DNA of 29,632 nucleotides from JAWCQZ01 sp964486625 (GCA_964486625.1 CAZANW010000018.1:1-29632), one strand, 5' to 3'; counted from the stretch's first letter, positions 1 through 8,153 are shown. Notes: generated from the sequence alone by a model not told the origin. Made by a program: numbers and translations.

Positions 1-660
1 CGTCGGGGGGCCCGTGGAAATCACCGTAGATGAATTGGTCAAGAAGTTGAAGAAGCAACCCCCGAAGGCCGCCAGGGAGCCCCCGCCATAGACCCCTCCC
101 CCCACCATCACCCACGCCGCCACCAGCAGGACGAGGGCTTTCCCCGACCACACCCGCCACCTCCAGAGCCCCACGAGCCCCCCCAAAACAGCGACGGGCC
201 ACGCCATCAGCAGCGCGACCGCGTTGGTCGGCGCCCAGAGCGCCCGCTGCTGCTTCAGGGTCAGCGGGAACGTAGCCGTCTGGAGGTCGAGGGGCTCCAC
301 CCACTGCCGCCCGAAGGAGTCGTTCCTGAACGACGCGGCCGTGACCCAGAGGACGTAGGTCCTCCCCTTCTCGTATCCGGCCCACCCAGGCCCGAAGAGC
401 GCGAGGCGCGGGGTGTCGGCGACGGTCGCCGCCATGTCGCTCACATTGCCCGCGGGCCCCGGGAGGGGCGGGAAGATGCGGAAGGGCGCGGGGCCTCCCG
501 CCGGGGAGACCTCCACAAGGGTCACCGCGGTCCGGAGGGCGTCGGGGCGGAAGGCGGGCCAGTAGGCGAGGGCGACCGAGGCGAGATAGAGGAGGAAGAG
601 GAGGATGGCGAGGAGCCCGGTCCCGAGGCCCGCGTCCTCCTCGTGGCGCGGGGGTTTCAT
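1..660 (-). CDS. Membrane protein coupled to RadB, C-terminus off the window edge
   Basis: The reading frame is open from the ATG at 660 to the left edge (220 codons, no stop), so the C-terminus lies outside the window. The ATG overlaps the RadB stop codon as ATGA, which indicates translational coupling and fixes the start. Residues 14-33 form a hydrophobic helix. An extracytoplasmic domain of about 110 residues follows (39-143), and then two more probable helices (146-166 and 174-198). I do not recognise the family. The domain between the helices has beta-strand-like stretches and NVS and NDS sequons, which suits an outward-facing domain. A short open frame on the opposite strand at 2-91 competes with the last 30 codons. 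The coupling and the hydrophobic pattern favour this frame. Confidence 0.72.
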   Translation of the reverse strand, partial: MKPPRHEEDAGLGTGLLAILLFLLYLASVALAYWPAFRPDALRTAVTLVEVSPAGGPAPFRIFPPLPGPAGNVSDMAATVADTPRLALFGPGWAGYEKGRTYVLWVTAASFRNDSFGRQWVEPLDLQTATFPLTLKQQRALWAPTNAVALLMAWPVAVLGGLVGLWRWRVWSGKALVLLVAAWVMVGGGVYGGGSLAAFGGCFFNFLTNSSTVISTGPPT

Positions 661-1364
661 CGGTTGCGAATCTCGACGGGCACCTCGTCGGGCACGTCCT
701 CCAGCCCCCGGTCGGTCAGTCGCACTTCGCACGACGTCCCCTCCGGAAGGCTCCGGTGCTTCTGCACCACCACCCGCCGCCGGCCCGGCCTCCCGGTCTT
801 CTCCAGTTGGAGAATCGTCTTGCAGATGTGGTCCACCAGGGAGCCCCCGAGGGGCCGGAGCACGTCGTGGTCGATGTCGGTGTAAATCTGGTTTGTGATG
901 AGCGCCACCAAGTTCCTCTCCCGGGCGATGCGGAGCAGCGTCGCCAGCTGGCGCCCGAGTTCCCGCTTCAGGGCCTGCTCGTCGCCCCCCAGTTCCAGGC
1001 GGTAGTGGAAGGTGGCCGAGTCCCACGCCACGAGCCCGACGTTCTCCCGGGCCACGCGCTCCACCTCCTCCAGGACCGCGGACTGCTCCAGGAAGGAGCG
1101 GGGCTCGAAGATGAGGATGCGCTCCGAGACCGTCTTCGCGTCGGGCCCCGCAATCTGCCGGAATCTCTCCGGCGAGAGCCCCTCGGTGTCGATGTAAACC
1201 GCCTTTCCGCCCCCGCGGACCGAGGCCACCGCGGCCTGGAGGGCGAGGCTGGTCTTCCCCGAGCCCCCCTCGCCGAAGAGTTGGGAGAGGGTCCCGCGCT
1301 CGAAGCCGCCGCCGAGGAGGCGGTCGAGGCTCCCGCAGCCGGTCGCGAGCCTTTCGCCGGTCAC
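657..1364 (-). CDS. radB: DNA repair and recombination protein RadB
   Basis: RadB is the euryarchaeal RecA/RadA paralogue that assists homologous recombination and lacks the N-terminal helix-hairpin-helix domain of RadA. The protein opens with the core-type sequence TGCGSLDRLLGGGFERG. It has a Walker A motif (GEGGSGKTS), a Walker B-like strand (NVGLVAWDSATF) and the NQIYTDID segment, and ends in a short basic C-terminus. The start is taken as the GTG at 1364, which overlaps the TGA of the upstream gene (GTGA). This gives 235 residues, the usual RadB length. The longer frame upstream is an out-of-frame shadow of the preceding gene. The TGA in turn overlaps the ATG of the next gene, so three genes are chained by overlaps. 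Confidence 0.93.
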   Translation of the reverse strand: MTGERLATGCGSLDRLLGGGFERGTLSQLFGEGGSGKTSLALQAAVASVRGGGKAVYIDTEGLSPERFRQIAGPDAKTVSERILIFEPRSFLEQSAVLEEVERVARENVGLVAWDSATFHYRLELGGDEQALKRELGRQLATLLRIARERNLVALITNQIYTDIDHDVLRPLGGSLVDHICKTILQLEKTGRPGRRRVVVQKHRSLPEGTSCEVRLTDRGLEDVPDEVPVEIRNR

Positions 1365-2122
1365 AGGTCCTTCAACCTCACGACGCGGACCGGCCCCTGG
1401 CCCCGCAGGTCCCCCTCGGCCACCACCGCCAGCGCCTCCGGGAGCCCCAGCGCCTCCGCGAGCCGGGCGAAGGGCTCGACGCTTCCGGCCCCGGGGTAGC
1501 ACCGGAGGGCCGCCCGGGGGCGCCGCTTCACCAAGTCGAGTTCGTGCACCACGCCGCAGGCGTCGGCCACCTCGGCCCCCCGCGACCACCCCTTGGACCG
1601 CAGCCGCTTCCAGGCCCAGCGGGCCATCTCGGCGCGCGTGAGCCCCGAGGCGACGGGCTCGGAGAGGACCTCGGCCCAGAACTTGTAGGGGTTGAGCCGA
1701 ATGTGGTCGTCGTCGGCAATCACCAAGACAGAGGCCGCGTCGGCGTAGGGCCCCTTGCCCCCCTTGAACCTCTCCTTGATGGCCTTGGTGTCGTCGGCGT
1801 TGAACTCCGCGATGGACTTCCGGGGCACGCGGATGGCCAGGGACTCCTCCGCAGACCCCGTGCCGTAGTTCCGCTCCAAGCTCCACCGCGAGCGGGTCAC
1901 CGCCTCGTCGAGCCGAAGGGGGAACATCTTCTCCACCAGCCGCCGGTCCACCTCCACGGTCCGGGAGGGGCTCACCAGGTAGATGCGGTCACTGTTCAGG
2001 ACCTCCTTCCGCGGCAGGTCCCGGAGGGTCTCGGCCCGCGGGTCATCCACGTAGGCGACGAGGACGAACTCGCCGCCGCGCTCGAAGAATCTCGTCTCGA
2101 TGGCGTGGACTTGGATGTCCAT
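1361..2122 (-). CDS. Unknown protein, first gene of the RadB unit
   Basis: This is a 253-residue soluble protein starting at the ATG at 2122. A longer frame to 2236 exists, but its extra residues are Pro/Arg-rich and would overlap the divergent promoter. I do not recognise a family. The first 100 residues alternate strands and charged helices (MDIQVHAIETRFFERGGEF). The middle is Lys-rich. The end has a helical stretch (LTRAEMARWAWKRLRSKGWS), then an Ala-rich part finishing in VRVVRLKDL. There is no signal peptide or membrane helix. Its last codons overlap the RadB start by 4 bp, so it is probably co-translated with RadB, and a role in recombination or nucleic-acid handling is possible but only inferred. 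A TATA-like element 28 nt upstream suggests a leaderless message. Confidence 0.8.
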   Translation of the reverse strand: MDIQVHAIETRFFERGGEFVLVAYVDDPRAETLRDLPRKEVLNSDRIYLVSPSRTVEVDRRLVEKMFPLRLDEAVTRSRWSLERNYGTGSAEESLAIRVPRKSIAEFNADDTKAIKERFKGGKGPYADAASVLVIADDDHIRLNPYKFWAEVLSEPVASGLTRAEMARWAWKRLRSKGWSRGAEVADACGVVHELDLVKRRPRAALRCYPGAGSVEPFARLAEALGLPEALAVVAEGDLRGQGPVRVVRLKDL

Positions 2123-2144
2123 CCCGGAGCCCTCGCGCCGCCGG

Positions 2145-2150
2145 TTTATC
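2145..2150. promoter_or_regulatory. Shared divergent TATA-like element
   Basis: The hexamer TTTATC (GATAAA on the other strand) lies in the 50-bp gap between divergent start codons. It is centred about 26 nt from the ATG at 2173 and about 28 nt from the ATG at 2122. These are the spacings expected if both messages are leaderless and share one AT-rich core. It is the main AT-rich patch in the gap, followed only by a short T-run. Confidence 0.5.
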
Positions 2151-2172
2151 CGTTTTTCTGCCGAGGGACCTG

Positions 2173-2583
2173 ATGGAATTCCTCCTCGGACCCGGAGTTC
2201 GGGAAGCCATGGAGCGTGACGCCGGGGCCCGGGCACCCGACGAAGCGTGCGGGCTGCTCATCGGCCGAAAGGAGGGGACGGAGGTCGTCGTGGAGGAGGC
2301 GCGACCGGCCACGAACCGCCTGGCGTCGCCCGTCCGGTTCGAGATTCCGCCGGAGGAACTCTACCGGGCCTGGACGGAGGCCGAGAGGCGCGGGAAGGGG
2401 GTCGTCGCCGTTTACCACAGCCACCCCGCGGGGGCCCCGGCGAGGCCGTCGCGGTGGGACGTCCCCTATCTTCGGGAAGGCGGCTTGCCTTGGATTATCT
2501 TGAGCCTTGCGGAGAAGGAAATCCGGGCCTTCATCTGGGACGGAGCTGTGCGGGAGGTCCCCCTTCGAACAGCGCGTCGGTAA
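2173..2583 (+). CDS. JAMM/MPN+ zinc metalloprotease (JAB1/Mov34 family)
   Basis: This 136-residue single-domain protein carries the complete JAMM zinc motif: Glu24 in DEACGLLIG, then His82-Ser-His84-Pro, with Ser93 and Asp96 at the exact HSHPx7SxxD spacing. Archaeal enzymes of this class remove small ubiquitin-like modifiers (SAMPs) or act in sulfur-carrier processing. No ubiquitin-like gene is visible here, so the substrate is unknown. The start at 2173 fits a leaderless message from the AT box at 2145-2150. The gene is divergent from the RadB unit. Its last 53 bp overlap the 3' end of the convergent Nudix gene. All catalytic residues are intact. Confidence 0.9.
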   Translation: MEFLLGPGVREAMERDAGARAPDEACGLLIGRKEGTEVVVEEARPATNRLASPVRFEIPPEELYRAWTEAERRGKGVVAVYHSHPAGAPARPSRWDVPYLREGGLPWIILSLAEKEIRAFIWDGAVREVPLRTARR

Positions 2584-3187
2584 CCCAGCCGCGGAACTTG
2601 AACCCGCCCCCCACCTTCAGGAGGTTGTCCCGGAGGGCCGTCCGGAACTCCTCGATGGACGCGACCCGAACGCCCGCAATCTCCCGGAGGTCGGTGGGGG
2701 CGAGGGGCCCGCCGGTGGCGCGGGCGAGGACCACGTGGGAGACCCAGGGAACCTCGACCTGTTCGGGGGGTCGGGTCCGGGGCCCGGAGGGGACCGGGTT
2801 GAACGGGCCCGGCGGGGGAGGGGGGGCTCCCGGGGCCCACGTCCTCGGGTAGCGGAGGGTGACCGAGGCCCGCAGGAGGTAGGCTTCCACCTCCACGTCG
2901 AGGCCGGTCTCCTCCTTCGCCTCCCGCTTGACCCCGTCCTCCATGGATTCCCCGTCGTGGACCGCGCCGCTCGGGAGGCGGAAGAGCCACGTGGGATAGA
3001 CGTGCTTGCGGATGACCACGACCCCCCCGTCCCGGGGAATCCAGAGGCTCACGTCGTGGTTCCTCCCCCGCGAGGCCGCCCGCTCCACCATCACTGACTC
3101 GCCGGGGAGGCACTCGACGGGGCCGAACTCCTTGACGCGGGGCTTGCCGAACCTGGCCTCGAGGGCGGCGACCCGGGCGGGGTCCAT
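2531..3187 (-). CDS. Nudix hydrolase
   Basis: This 218-residue protein has a perfect Nudix box from Gly74 to Gly95 (G, five residues, E80, seven residues, R88-E89, then E92-E93). It therefore binds Mg2+ and cleaves a nucleoside-diphosphate-linked substrate, whose identity cannot be told from the motif. A proline-rich insertion (about residues 118-140) follows the box. The rest is a beta-rich C-terminal part with a predicted helix. It starts at the ATG at 3187, with a GTTTAGG box 28 nt upstream, so it is probably leaderless. The TGA at 2531-2533 lies inside the end of the JAMM gene, giving a 53-bp convergent overlap. Confidence 0.9.
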   Translation of the reverse strand: MDPARVAALEARFGKPRVKEFGPVECLPGESVMVERAASRGRNHDVSLWIPRDGGVVVIRKHVYPTWLFRLPSGAVHDGESMEDGVKREAKEETGLDVEVEAYLLRASVTLRYPRTWAPGAPPPPPGPFNPVPSGPRTRPPEQVEVPWVSHVVLARATGGPLAPTDLREIAGVRVASIEEFRTALRDNLLKVGGGFKFRGWVTDALFEGGPPAQLRPR

Positions 3188-3210
3188 CGGGGGCCTCTTC
3201 CCCCAAGTCT

Positions 3211-3217
3211 CCTAAAC
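3211..3217 (-). promoter_or_regulatory. TATA-like box of the Nudix gene
   Basis: On the minus strand the sequence reads GTTTAGG, centred about 28 nt before the ATG at 3187, in an otherwise very G+C-rich stretch. This suits a leaderless transcript. Confidence 0.4.
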
Positions 3218-3270
3218 CCACCGGCGGCCGCGGGCCCAACCTTTTTGCGGCACTCCGCCCACCCCCCCCA

Positions 3271-4719
3271 ATGCCCCCCCAGGAACTGAAGCGAGTCGGC
3301 GACGTCCTCTGGGAACTTCCGGCGACCTACAAGCCCGGCATGCGGGTCCCCGCCCGCATCTACGGCACCGAGAAACTGGTCCGGGAGATGGACGACGGGG
3401 TCTTCAACCAGGTCACCAACGTCGCCTGCCTCCCGGGCATCCTGAAGGCCTCCTACTGCATGCCCGACGGCCACTGGGGCTACGGGTTCCCTATCGGGGG
3501 CGTGGCGGCCATGGACCCCGAGACCGGCGTCATCTCGCCCGGAGGCATCGGGTTCGACATCAACTGCGGCATGCGGCTCATCCGGACCGGCCTCACGTTC
3601 GGCGAGGTCAAGCCGAAACTGCGCGAACTGGTGGACACCCTCTTCCGACTCGTCCCCGCCGGCGTGGGGTCCGAGGGGTTCGTGAAACTGAGCCGCGACC
3701 AGTTCTGCGAGGTCGCCCGGGGCGGCGTCGCGTGGTGCGTGGAGAACGGCTACGGGTGGCCGGAGGACCCGGAGCGCATCGAGGAGTCGGGGCGGCTCCC
3801 GGGGGCCGACACGGCCGCGGTCTCCCCGCGGGCCCTCCAGCGCGGGCTCAAGCAGATGGGAACACTCGGCTCGGGGAACCACTACCTCGAAATCCAGGTG
3901 GCCCAGAAAGTCGAGGAGCCCGGGGCGGCGAAGGCCTTCGGGCTGGACCTCCCGGAGCAGGTGTGCGTCATGGTCCACTGCGGCTCCCGCGGCTTCGGCC
4001 ACCAAATCGGCACCGACTACCTGGAGCAGTTCCTCGACATCATGCCGAAATACAAGATTCCGATTCTCGACAAGGAGCTGGCCTGCGCCCCCTTCCGGAG
4101 CCCCGAGGGGCAGCGCTACTACCGGGCGATGGCCTGCGCCGCGAACATGGCCTTCGCCAACCGGCAGGTCATCACCCACCGGGTCCGGGAGGCCTTCGAA
4201 AAAGTCTTCGGCCGCGACGCCGAGTCCCTCGGCCTCCACATCGTCTACGACGTGGCCCACAACGTGGCGAAACTGGAGAAGCACCGGGTCAACGGGGGCG
4301 AGAGGGAGGTGCTGGTCCACCGGAAGGGCTCGACCCGGGCATTCCCGCCGGGCCGGCCCGAGGTTCCGCCAGCCTACCGCTCCGTGGGCCAGCCGGTCAT
4401 CATCGGCGGCTCCATGGAGACCGGCTCCTACGTCCTGGTGGGGGCCCCGAAGGGGATGGAAGAGACCTTCGGGACCACCTGCCACGGCTCCGGCCGCACC
4501 ATGAGCCGGGCCGCGGCGAAGCGGAAAGTGCGGGGCGAGGTTCTCCAGAGGGAGATGGAGAAGCGGGGCATCTACGTCAAGGCGGTCTCCTACGCGGGCC
4601 TCGCCGAGGAGGCGGGCCTCGCCTACAAGGACGTTTCGGAGGTCGTGGAGAGCATGGCGAGGGCGGGGGTGTCGAAGAAGGTGGTGGCCCTCCGGCCGGT
4701 GGGGAACATCAAGGGTTGA
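3271..4719 (+). CDS. rtcB: RNA-splicing ligase RtcB
   Basis: RtcB joins 2',3'-cyclic-phosphate and 5'-OH RNA ends and seals tRNA exons after intron removal, using GTP and Mn2+. The 482-residue protein has the usual length and no intein. All metal and nucleotide residues known from the Pyrococcus enzyme are visible: Cys99 in FDINCGMR, His204 in GSGNHYLE, His236 in MVHCGSRG, His330 in YDVAHNVAK, and the guanylylated His405 in TTCHGSGRT. The cofactor protein archease is not nearby. The start at 3271 is preceded by an ACCTTTTT tract about 28 nt upstream, the only AT-rich patch there, so the message is probably leaderless. The C-terminus, ALRPVGNIKG, is the family's typical ending and shows that the gene is complete. 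Confidence 0.97.
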   Translation: MPPQELKRVGDVLWELPATYKPGMRVPARIYGTEKLVREMDDGVFNQVTNVACLPGILKASYCMPDGHWGYGFPIGGVAAMDPETGVISPGGIGFDINCGMRLIRTGLTFGEVKPKLRELVDTLFRLVPAGVGSEGFVKLSRDQFCEVARGGVAWCVENGYGWPEDPERIEESGRLPGADTAAVSPRALQRGLKQMGTLGSGNHYLEIQVAQKVEEPGAAKAFGLDLPEQVCVMVHCGSRGFGHQIGTDYLEQFLDIMPKYKIPILDKELACAPFRSPEGQRYYRAMACAANMAFANRQVITHRVREAFEKVFGRDAESLGLHIVYDVAHNVAKLEKHRVNGGEREVLVHRKGSTRAFPPGRPEVPPAYRSVGQPVIIGGSMETGSYVLVGAPKGMEETFGTTCHGSGRTMSRAAAKRKVRGEVLQREMEKRGIYVKAVSYAGLAEEAGLAYKDVSEVVESMARAGVSKKVVALRPVGNIKG

Positions 4720-4752
4720 CCGCGCTCGGTTTCAGAACCGTTTCAGGGACAG

Positions 4753-4758
4753 TTTAAA
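4753..4758 (+). promoter_or_regulatory. TATA box for the secreted PGF-pre-PGF protein
   Basis: TTTAAA is centred about 27 nt upstream of the ATG at 4782, which is the spacing for transcription starting at or next to the start codon. Confidence 0.6.
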
Positions 4759-4781
4759 CCCGGAAACTGCATTTCCCTATC

Positions 4782-6683
4782 ATGGGCCGGAATCGCGCCG
4801 CGACGGTCCTCCTCCTGGGGGCGCTCCTCTTGACGACGGCGGCGGCCCAGACCTACTCGACCGCCGACGAGTGTGCCGCCGGGTACATGAAGCAGTACAA
4901 TCTATCCGACGTGGACGCCAAGGCCAAGTGCTCCGCCCTCTTTTCATCGCCCACCCCGCTTGTGACACCTGCCGTGACCACCGCGTCCCCGGTTGCGGCC
5001 TCGCCGACCGCAATTCCGGTGGACGATTGCATCGCCCTCTCTCAGAAGGAGAAGGGGCTCGGCTACGACGAGGCCAAGAAACTCTGCTACGCCATGGCCA
5101 CCTCCTCCGCAACCCCCGTGGCCGCCCCCGCGACCGCCGCCTCCGGCTTCAACGTGGAGGGCTGTGTCGAGAAGCACGTCCTCGGCGGGCTCTCCAAGGA
5201 GGAAGCCACCAAAACCTGCGCCTCCATGGCGGCGACGGCCGCCTCCCCCGCCCGCGTCGCGCGCGCCGAACCGCCGAAGAGCGTCCGGGCGGAGGTGGCG
5301 GAGAAGTTGAAGGAGCGAGTCACGGCGGCCAGGAGCGCCCTGGGGGCCTGTGTCGAGGAGGTGAAGGATGCCGTGGAGGCGTGTGTCAAGGCCGGGAAGA
5401 ACCCCCGCCAGTGCCGCGAGGAGTCCGCGGCGCGGGTCCAGGAGGCGTGCAAGAGGCCCGACCTGGCCTCGGCCCCGGCGGGGGCCTGCGCCTCCCCGTG
5501 CCCCGAGGTGGGGGAGAAGTTCTCGGAGTTGGACATGAAGTTGCAAAAACTGCAGGAAATCCGGATGGCCGCCGGAGAGGTGCGGGCGACCGACGAGGGC
5601 GGGAACGCCGTTGAGATGACCGGGGGGGCCCTGGAGGCGAAGCGGTTGCCCGAGCTGGCCCAGGAGCGGGCGAAGATGGCGCAGGAAATCCTTCAGGTGG
5701 CCCGAGAACGGCTGAAGACCGCGCAGGAGCGCGGAGACACCGCGCGTTTCCAAGTTGCGCAGGAGCGCATGAACCTGGCGGAAGAGCGGTTGAAGACCGC
5801 TCTGGAGCGCGCCAAGATGGCGCTGCAGCTCCCGGTGAAACTCGCGCCCGGTGAGCGGCTGGCCACGTTCCAGCACGCGCCCACGGGAATCTCCCTCGAA
5901 AAGGATGAGCTCTCGATTCCCCTCCGGTCCGAGGGGCAGGTCGCCGCCCGAATCCGGGCCAAGGTCCTGGAGGTCGTCGGGCGGGGAGACTCGGCCGAGG
6001 CTCTCATCGAGAGTTTGAAGATTGAGACAAAGGCTCTCGAGGCCGATTTCTCCGCGGAAAAGCCGACGGTGGGCAAAATCCTGGCCAAGTTCGACGCCGA
6101 CCTCCGGGACATGCCGGAGGGGGCGGAGGTAAGGGTCAGGCCCATCGCGGCCCCGGCCCAGGAGCGCCAGCGGGCCATCGAAGATGCGGCCCGTGGCCGG
6201 GGTCTCCAGGTCAAGGGGGTTGCCTACGCGGTAGATGTGGGCCATCCGAACCTGAGCGTGGACGGGGCCAACGTGACCCTCACGGTCTCCCGCGCCTGGG
6301 TGGACTCCCAGGGCGGCCCGGAGAAGGTCCGCATCTTCCGCGAGGGCGACGACGGGACCAAGCAGGTCCTGGAGACCACCTTCCAGGGCTACGACGGCGA
6401 CAACGCAATCTTCGAGGGGCGCTCCCCCGGGCTCTCGGTGTTCAGCCTGGTGGCGGTGGAGGAGGGGGGGCAGCCGGCCCCGCAGGCCCAGCCCGCGAAA
6501 TCGTCGCCTCCCTACGGGCTCATCGGACTTGTGGCGGCCGTGGGAATCGGGGTCGCGATTACCCTCGGGCTTGCGAAAAGGCCGCCGGGGAGGATGAATC
6601 CCTGGCTCCGGATGTCCATGAAAGCCTCCGGCGAGTTGAAGGACGTGGAGAACCTCCAGGATACGCAGGACCGCGGCGGGTGA
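4782..6683 (+). CDS. Secreted Cys-rich coiled-coil protein with PGF-pre-PGF domain
   Basis: This 633-residue protein begins with a signal peptide (hydrophobic 7-22, cleavage near TAAAQ). Three similar paired-cysteine units follow at C31/C50, C83/C102 and C128/C146. They are separated by Pro/Ala/Thr linkers. A further Cys cluster lies at 190-240, ending CASPC. Residues 287-346 are a long charged coiled coil built on AQERxKMA/AEERLKTA repeats. Residues of about 478-565 match a PGF-pre-PGF domain, found next to archaeal surface anchors, with the ending EGRSPGLSVFSLVAVE. A membrane helix at 578-598 is followed by a basic cytoplasmic tail of about 35 residues. It is probably a cell-surface stalk protein held by disulfides. 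The function of the Cys units is unknown to me. TTTAAA at 4753-4758 supports this start. Confidence 0.88.
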   Translation: MGRNRAATVLLLGALLLTTAAAQTYSTADECAAGYMKQYNLSDVDAKAKCSALFSSPTPLVTPAVTTASPVAASPTAIPVDDCIALSQKEKGLGYDEAKKLCYAMATSSATPVAAPATAASGFNVEGCVEKHVLGGLSKEEATKTCASMAATAASPARVARAEPPKSVRAEVAEKLKERVTAARSALGACVEEVKDAVEACVKAGKNPRQCREESAARVQEACKRPDLASAPAGACASPCPEVGEKFSELDMKLQKLQEIRMAAGEVRATDEGGNAVEMTGGALEAKRLPELAQERAKMAQEILQVARERLKTAQERGDTARFQVAQERMNLAEERLKTALERAKMALQLPVKLAPGERLATFQHAPTGISLEKDELSIPLRSEGQVAARIRAKVLEVVGRGDSAEALIESLKIETKALEADFSAEKPTVGKILAKFDADLRDMPEGAEVRVRPIAAPAQERQRAIEDAARGRGLQVKGVAYAVDVGHPNLSVDGANVTLTVSRAWVDSQGGPEKVRIFREGDDGTKQVLETTFQGYDGDNAIFEGRSPGLSVFSLVAVEEGGQPAPQAQPAKSSPPYGLIGLVAAVGIGVAITLGLAKRPPGRMNPWLRMSMKASGELKDVENLQDTQDRGG

Positions 6684-6687
6684 GCGC

Positions 6688-7392
6688 CTATCCGCTCTTT
6701 TTCAAAATCTTCGTCTGCGCTTCCCCTTTGGTCTTCCGGTTCAACGCGTCGTAGAAATCCGTCTGCATCCCCGCAGGCATTTTTATCACGCAAATCCACG
6801 AGCCGTCGTTCTGCCACTCCTGCTTCGTGAGTTCCCCGAAGGCCGCCACGTCCCCGTAGGCCTTGGCGGCGTAGAGGGCCGGGATTCTCACCGCCACCTG
6901 GACCTCCTCGAACCGGATGGGGATGATGGGCCGGATGGCCTTCATCGCCTCCTTCACATTCTCGTCCACGCTCTTCACGGGGTCGATGTGGACCTTCGCC
7001 TCCTCCATGGCCTTCTCGATGCGGGCCGGGGGGTGGGGGGCCATGGTCTGCGGGTTCATGGCGTTGCGGGCGATGAAGGCCACCACCTGGCGGCGCTTCT
7101 CGTCCAGGAGCCTCCGGCGCTGGTCCGCGGTGAGTTGAATCTCGCCGCTCTGGAGGATGCGCTTCGCGACCTCGGCGATGTCGGTGGTCCCGAAGGCCTT
7201 CTGCAGGGCCTCCTCCGCGGGCCGGTCTCCCCGGGAGGCGTCGGCGAAGACCTCCTCGGCGGCGAGGATGGAGGCCACGTCCACCGGCTCCCCCCGGCGG
7301 AAGGCGAGGGCCCTGTCGGGGTCCACGAGAATCTCGAAGGTCGCGCCCGAGGCCTTGAGGCGGGCGACGACGGCCTGGTCCAATGAAACCAT
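6688..7392 (-). CDS. sdo1: Ribosome maturation protein SBDS (SDO1 homologue)
   Basis: SBDS proteins bind the large ribosomal subunit and act with an EF-2-like GTPase in subunit maturation. The 234-residue length is typical. The N-terminal FYSH domain shows the expected FEILVDPDRAL and VFADASRGDRP segments. The central three-helix domain has the LTADQRRRLLDEKRRQVVAF signature, followed by FIARNAMNP. The C-terminal ferredoxin-like domain ends in KPKG-like basic residues. It follows the proteasome alpha gene by 9 bp and is surely cotranscribed. In many archaea the exosome genes rrp4, rrp41 and rrp42 come next. Here the unit ends and meets a convergent surface-protein gene 4 bp away. Confidence 0.95.
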   Translation of the reverse strand: MVSLDQAVVARLKASGATFEILVDPDRALAFRRGEPVDVASILAAEEVFADASRGDRPAEEALQKAFGTTDIAEVAKRILQSGEIQLTADQRRRLLDEKRRQVVAFIARNAMNPQTMAPHPPARIEKAMEEAKVHIDPVKSVDENVKEAMKAIRPIIPIRFEEVQVAVRIPALYAAKAYGDVAAFGELTKQEWQNDGSWICVIKMPAGMQTDFYDALNRKTKGEAQTKILKKSG

Positions 7393-7401
7393 CGGGAGCG
7401 G

Positions 7402-8136
7402 CTACTTCGGCGGCTTCTCCAGAACCTTCTGGACGAACTTCTTGCTCTCGTCCGAGGGGAGCCGCCGGAATTTCTTCGCCTTGACGTCAATCACGCCGAT
7501 TTCCACGGCCGAGGCGTCGAGCTGGCCCTCGGTGGCCTTGTAGAGGGCCTCGATGCCAAGGAGAATCGCCTCGTCGATGGCGAGGGTCTCGGCATACTTC
7601 TTCTCGAAAATCTCCATGACCGCGTTGCGGCCCGCGCCGATGCCGGTGGCCTTGTACTCCAGCAGCGCGCCGCTCGGGTCGGTCTCGAACAGGCGGGCGC
7701 GGCCGTTGTCCACGCCCCCGATGAGCAGGCTGGTCCCGAAGGGCCGGACGCCGCCGAACTGGGTGTAGGTCTGCTTGAAGTCGCACACCCGCTTGGCGAG
7801 CTGCTCCACCTCCACCGGCTCGTCGTAGGTGTAGCGGTTGACCTGGGACTCGAGGCGGGCCCGGTCCACCAGGATGCGGGCGTCGGCCACGAGGCCGGAG
7901 GTGGCGACGCCGATGTGCTCGTCCACCTGGAAGAGCTTCTCGACGCTCTGGGGCTCCAGGAGTTTGCTGGAGACCCGCTTGTCCACCATGAGGGCGACGC
8001 CCTCGCGGCACTTGATGCCCACCGAGGGGGTCCCCCGCTTCACGGCCTCGCGGGCGTATTCGACCTGGAAGAGGCGCCCGTCGGGGCTGAAGACGGTGAT
8101 GGCCCGGTCGTAGGCCAGCTGGGGAACCATGTGCAT
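7402..8136 (-). CDS. psmA: 20S proteasome subunit alpha
   Basis: Alpha subunits form the outer gating rings of the archaeal 20S proteasome. The 244-residue protein has the diagnostic N-terminal signature YDRAITVFSPDGRLFQVEYA and the conserved KRGTPSVGIK, TQFGGVRPFGTSLLIGG and TGIGAGRNAVMEIFEK segments. It lacks the catalytic Thr propeptide of a beta subunit. The start MHMVPQ gives the usual length of the gating tail, and the next ATG is two codons in. It lies 17 bp after the Pop5 gene and 9 bp before SBDS, which is the conserved archaeal order of this superoperon. The beta subunit is not in the window. Confidence 0.97.
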   Translation of the reverse strand: MHMVPQLAYDRAITVFSPDGRLFQVEYAREAVKRGTPSVGIKCREGVALMVDKRVSSKLLEPQSVEKLFQVDEHIGVATSGLVADARILVDRARLESQVNRYTYDEPVEVEQLAKRVCDFKQTYTQFGGVRPFGTSLLIGGVDNGRARLFETDPSGALLEYKATGIGAGRNAVMEIFEKKYAETLAIDEAILLGIEALYKATEGQLDASAVEIGVIDVKAKKFRRLPSDESKKFVQKVLEKPPK

Positions 8137-8153
8137 GGTCGGTCGGCCCTAAT

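Noticed and set aside
2..91. Short plus-strand open frame ending in a Lys/Pro-rich tail at the left edge
   Set aside because: It could be the end of a convergent gene, but it overlaps the better supported minus-strand membrane protein that is coupled to RadB. Too short to decide; kept out of the feature list.
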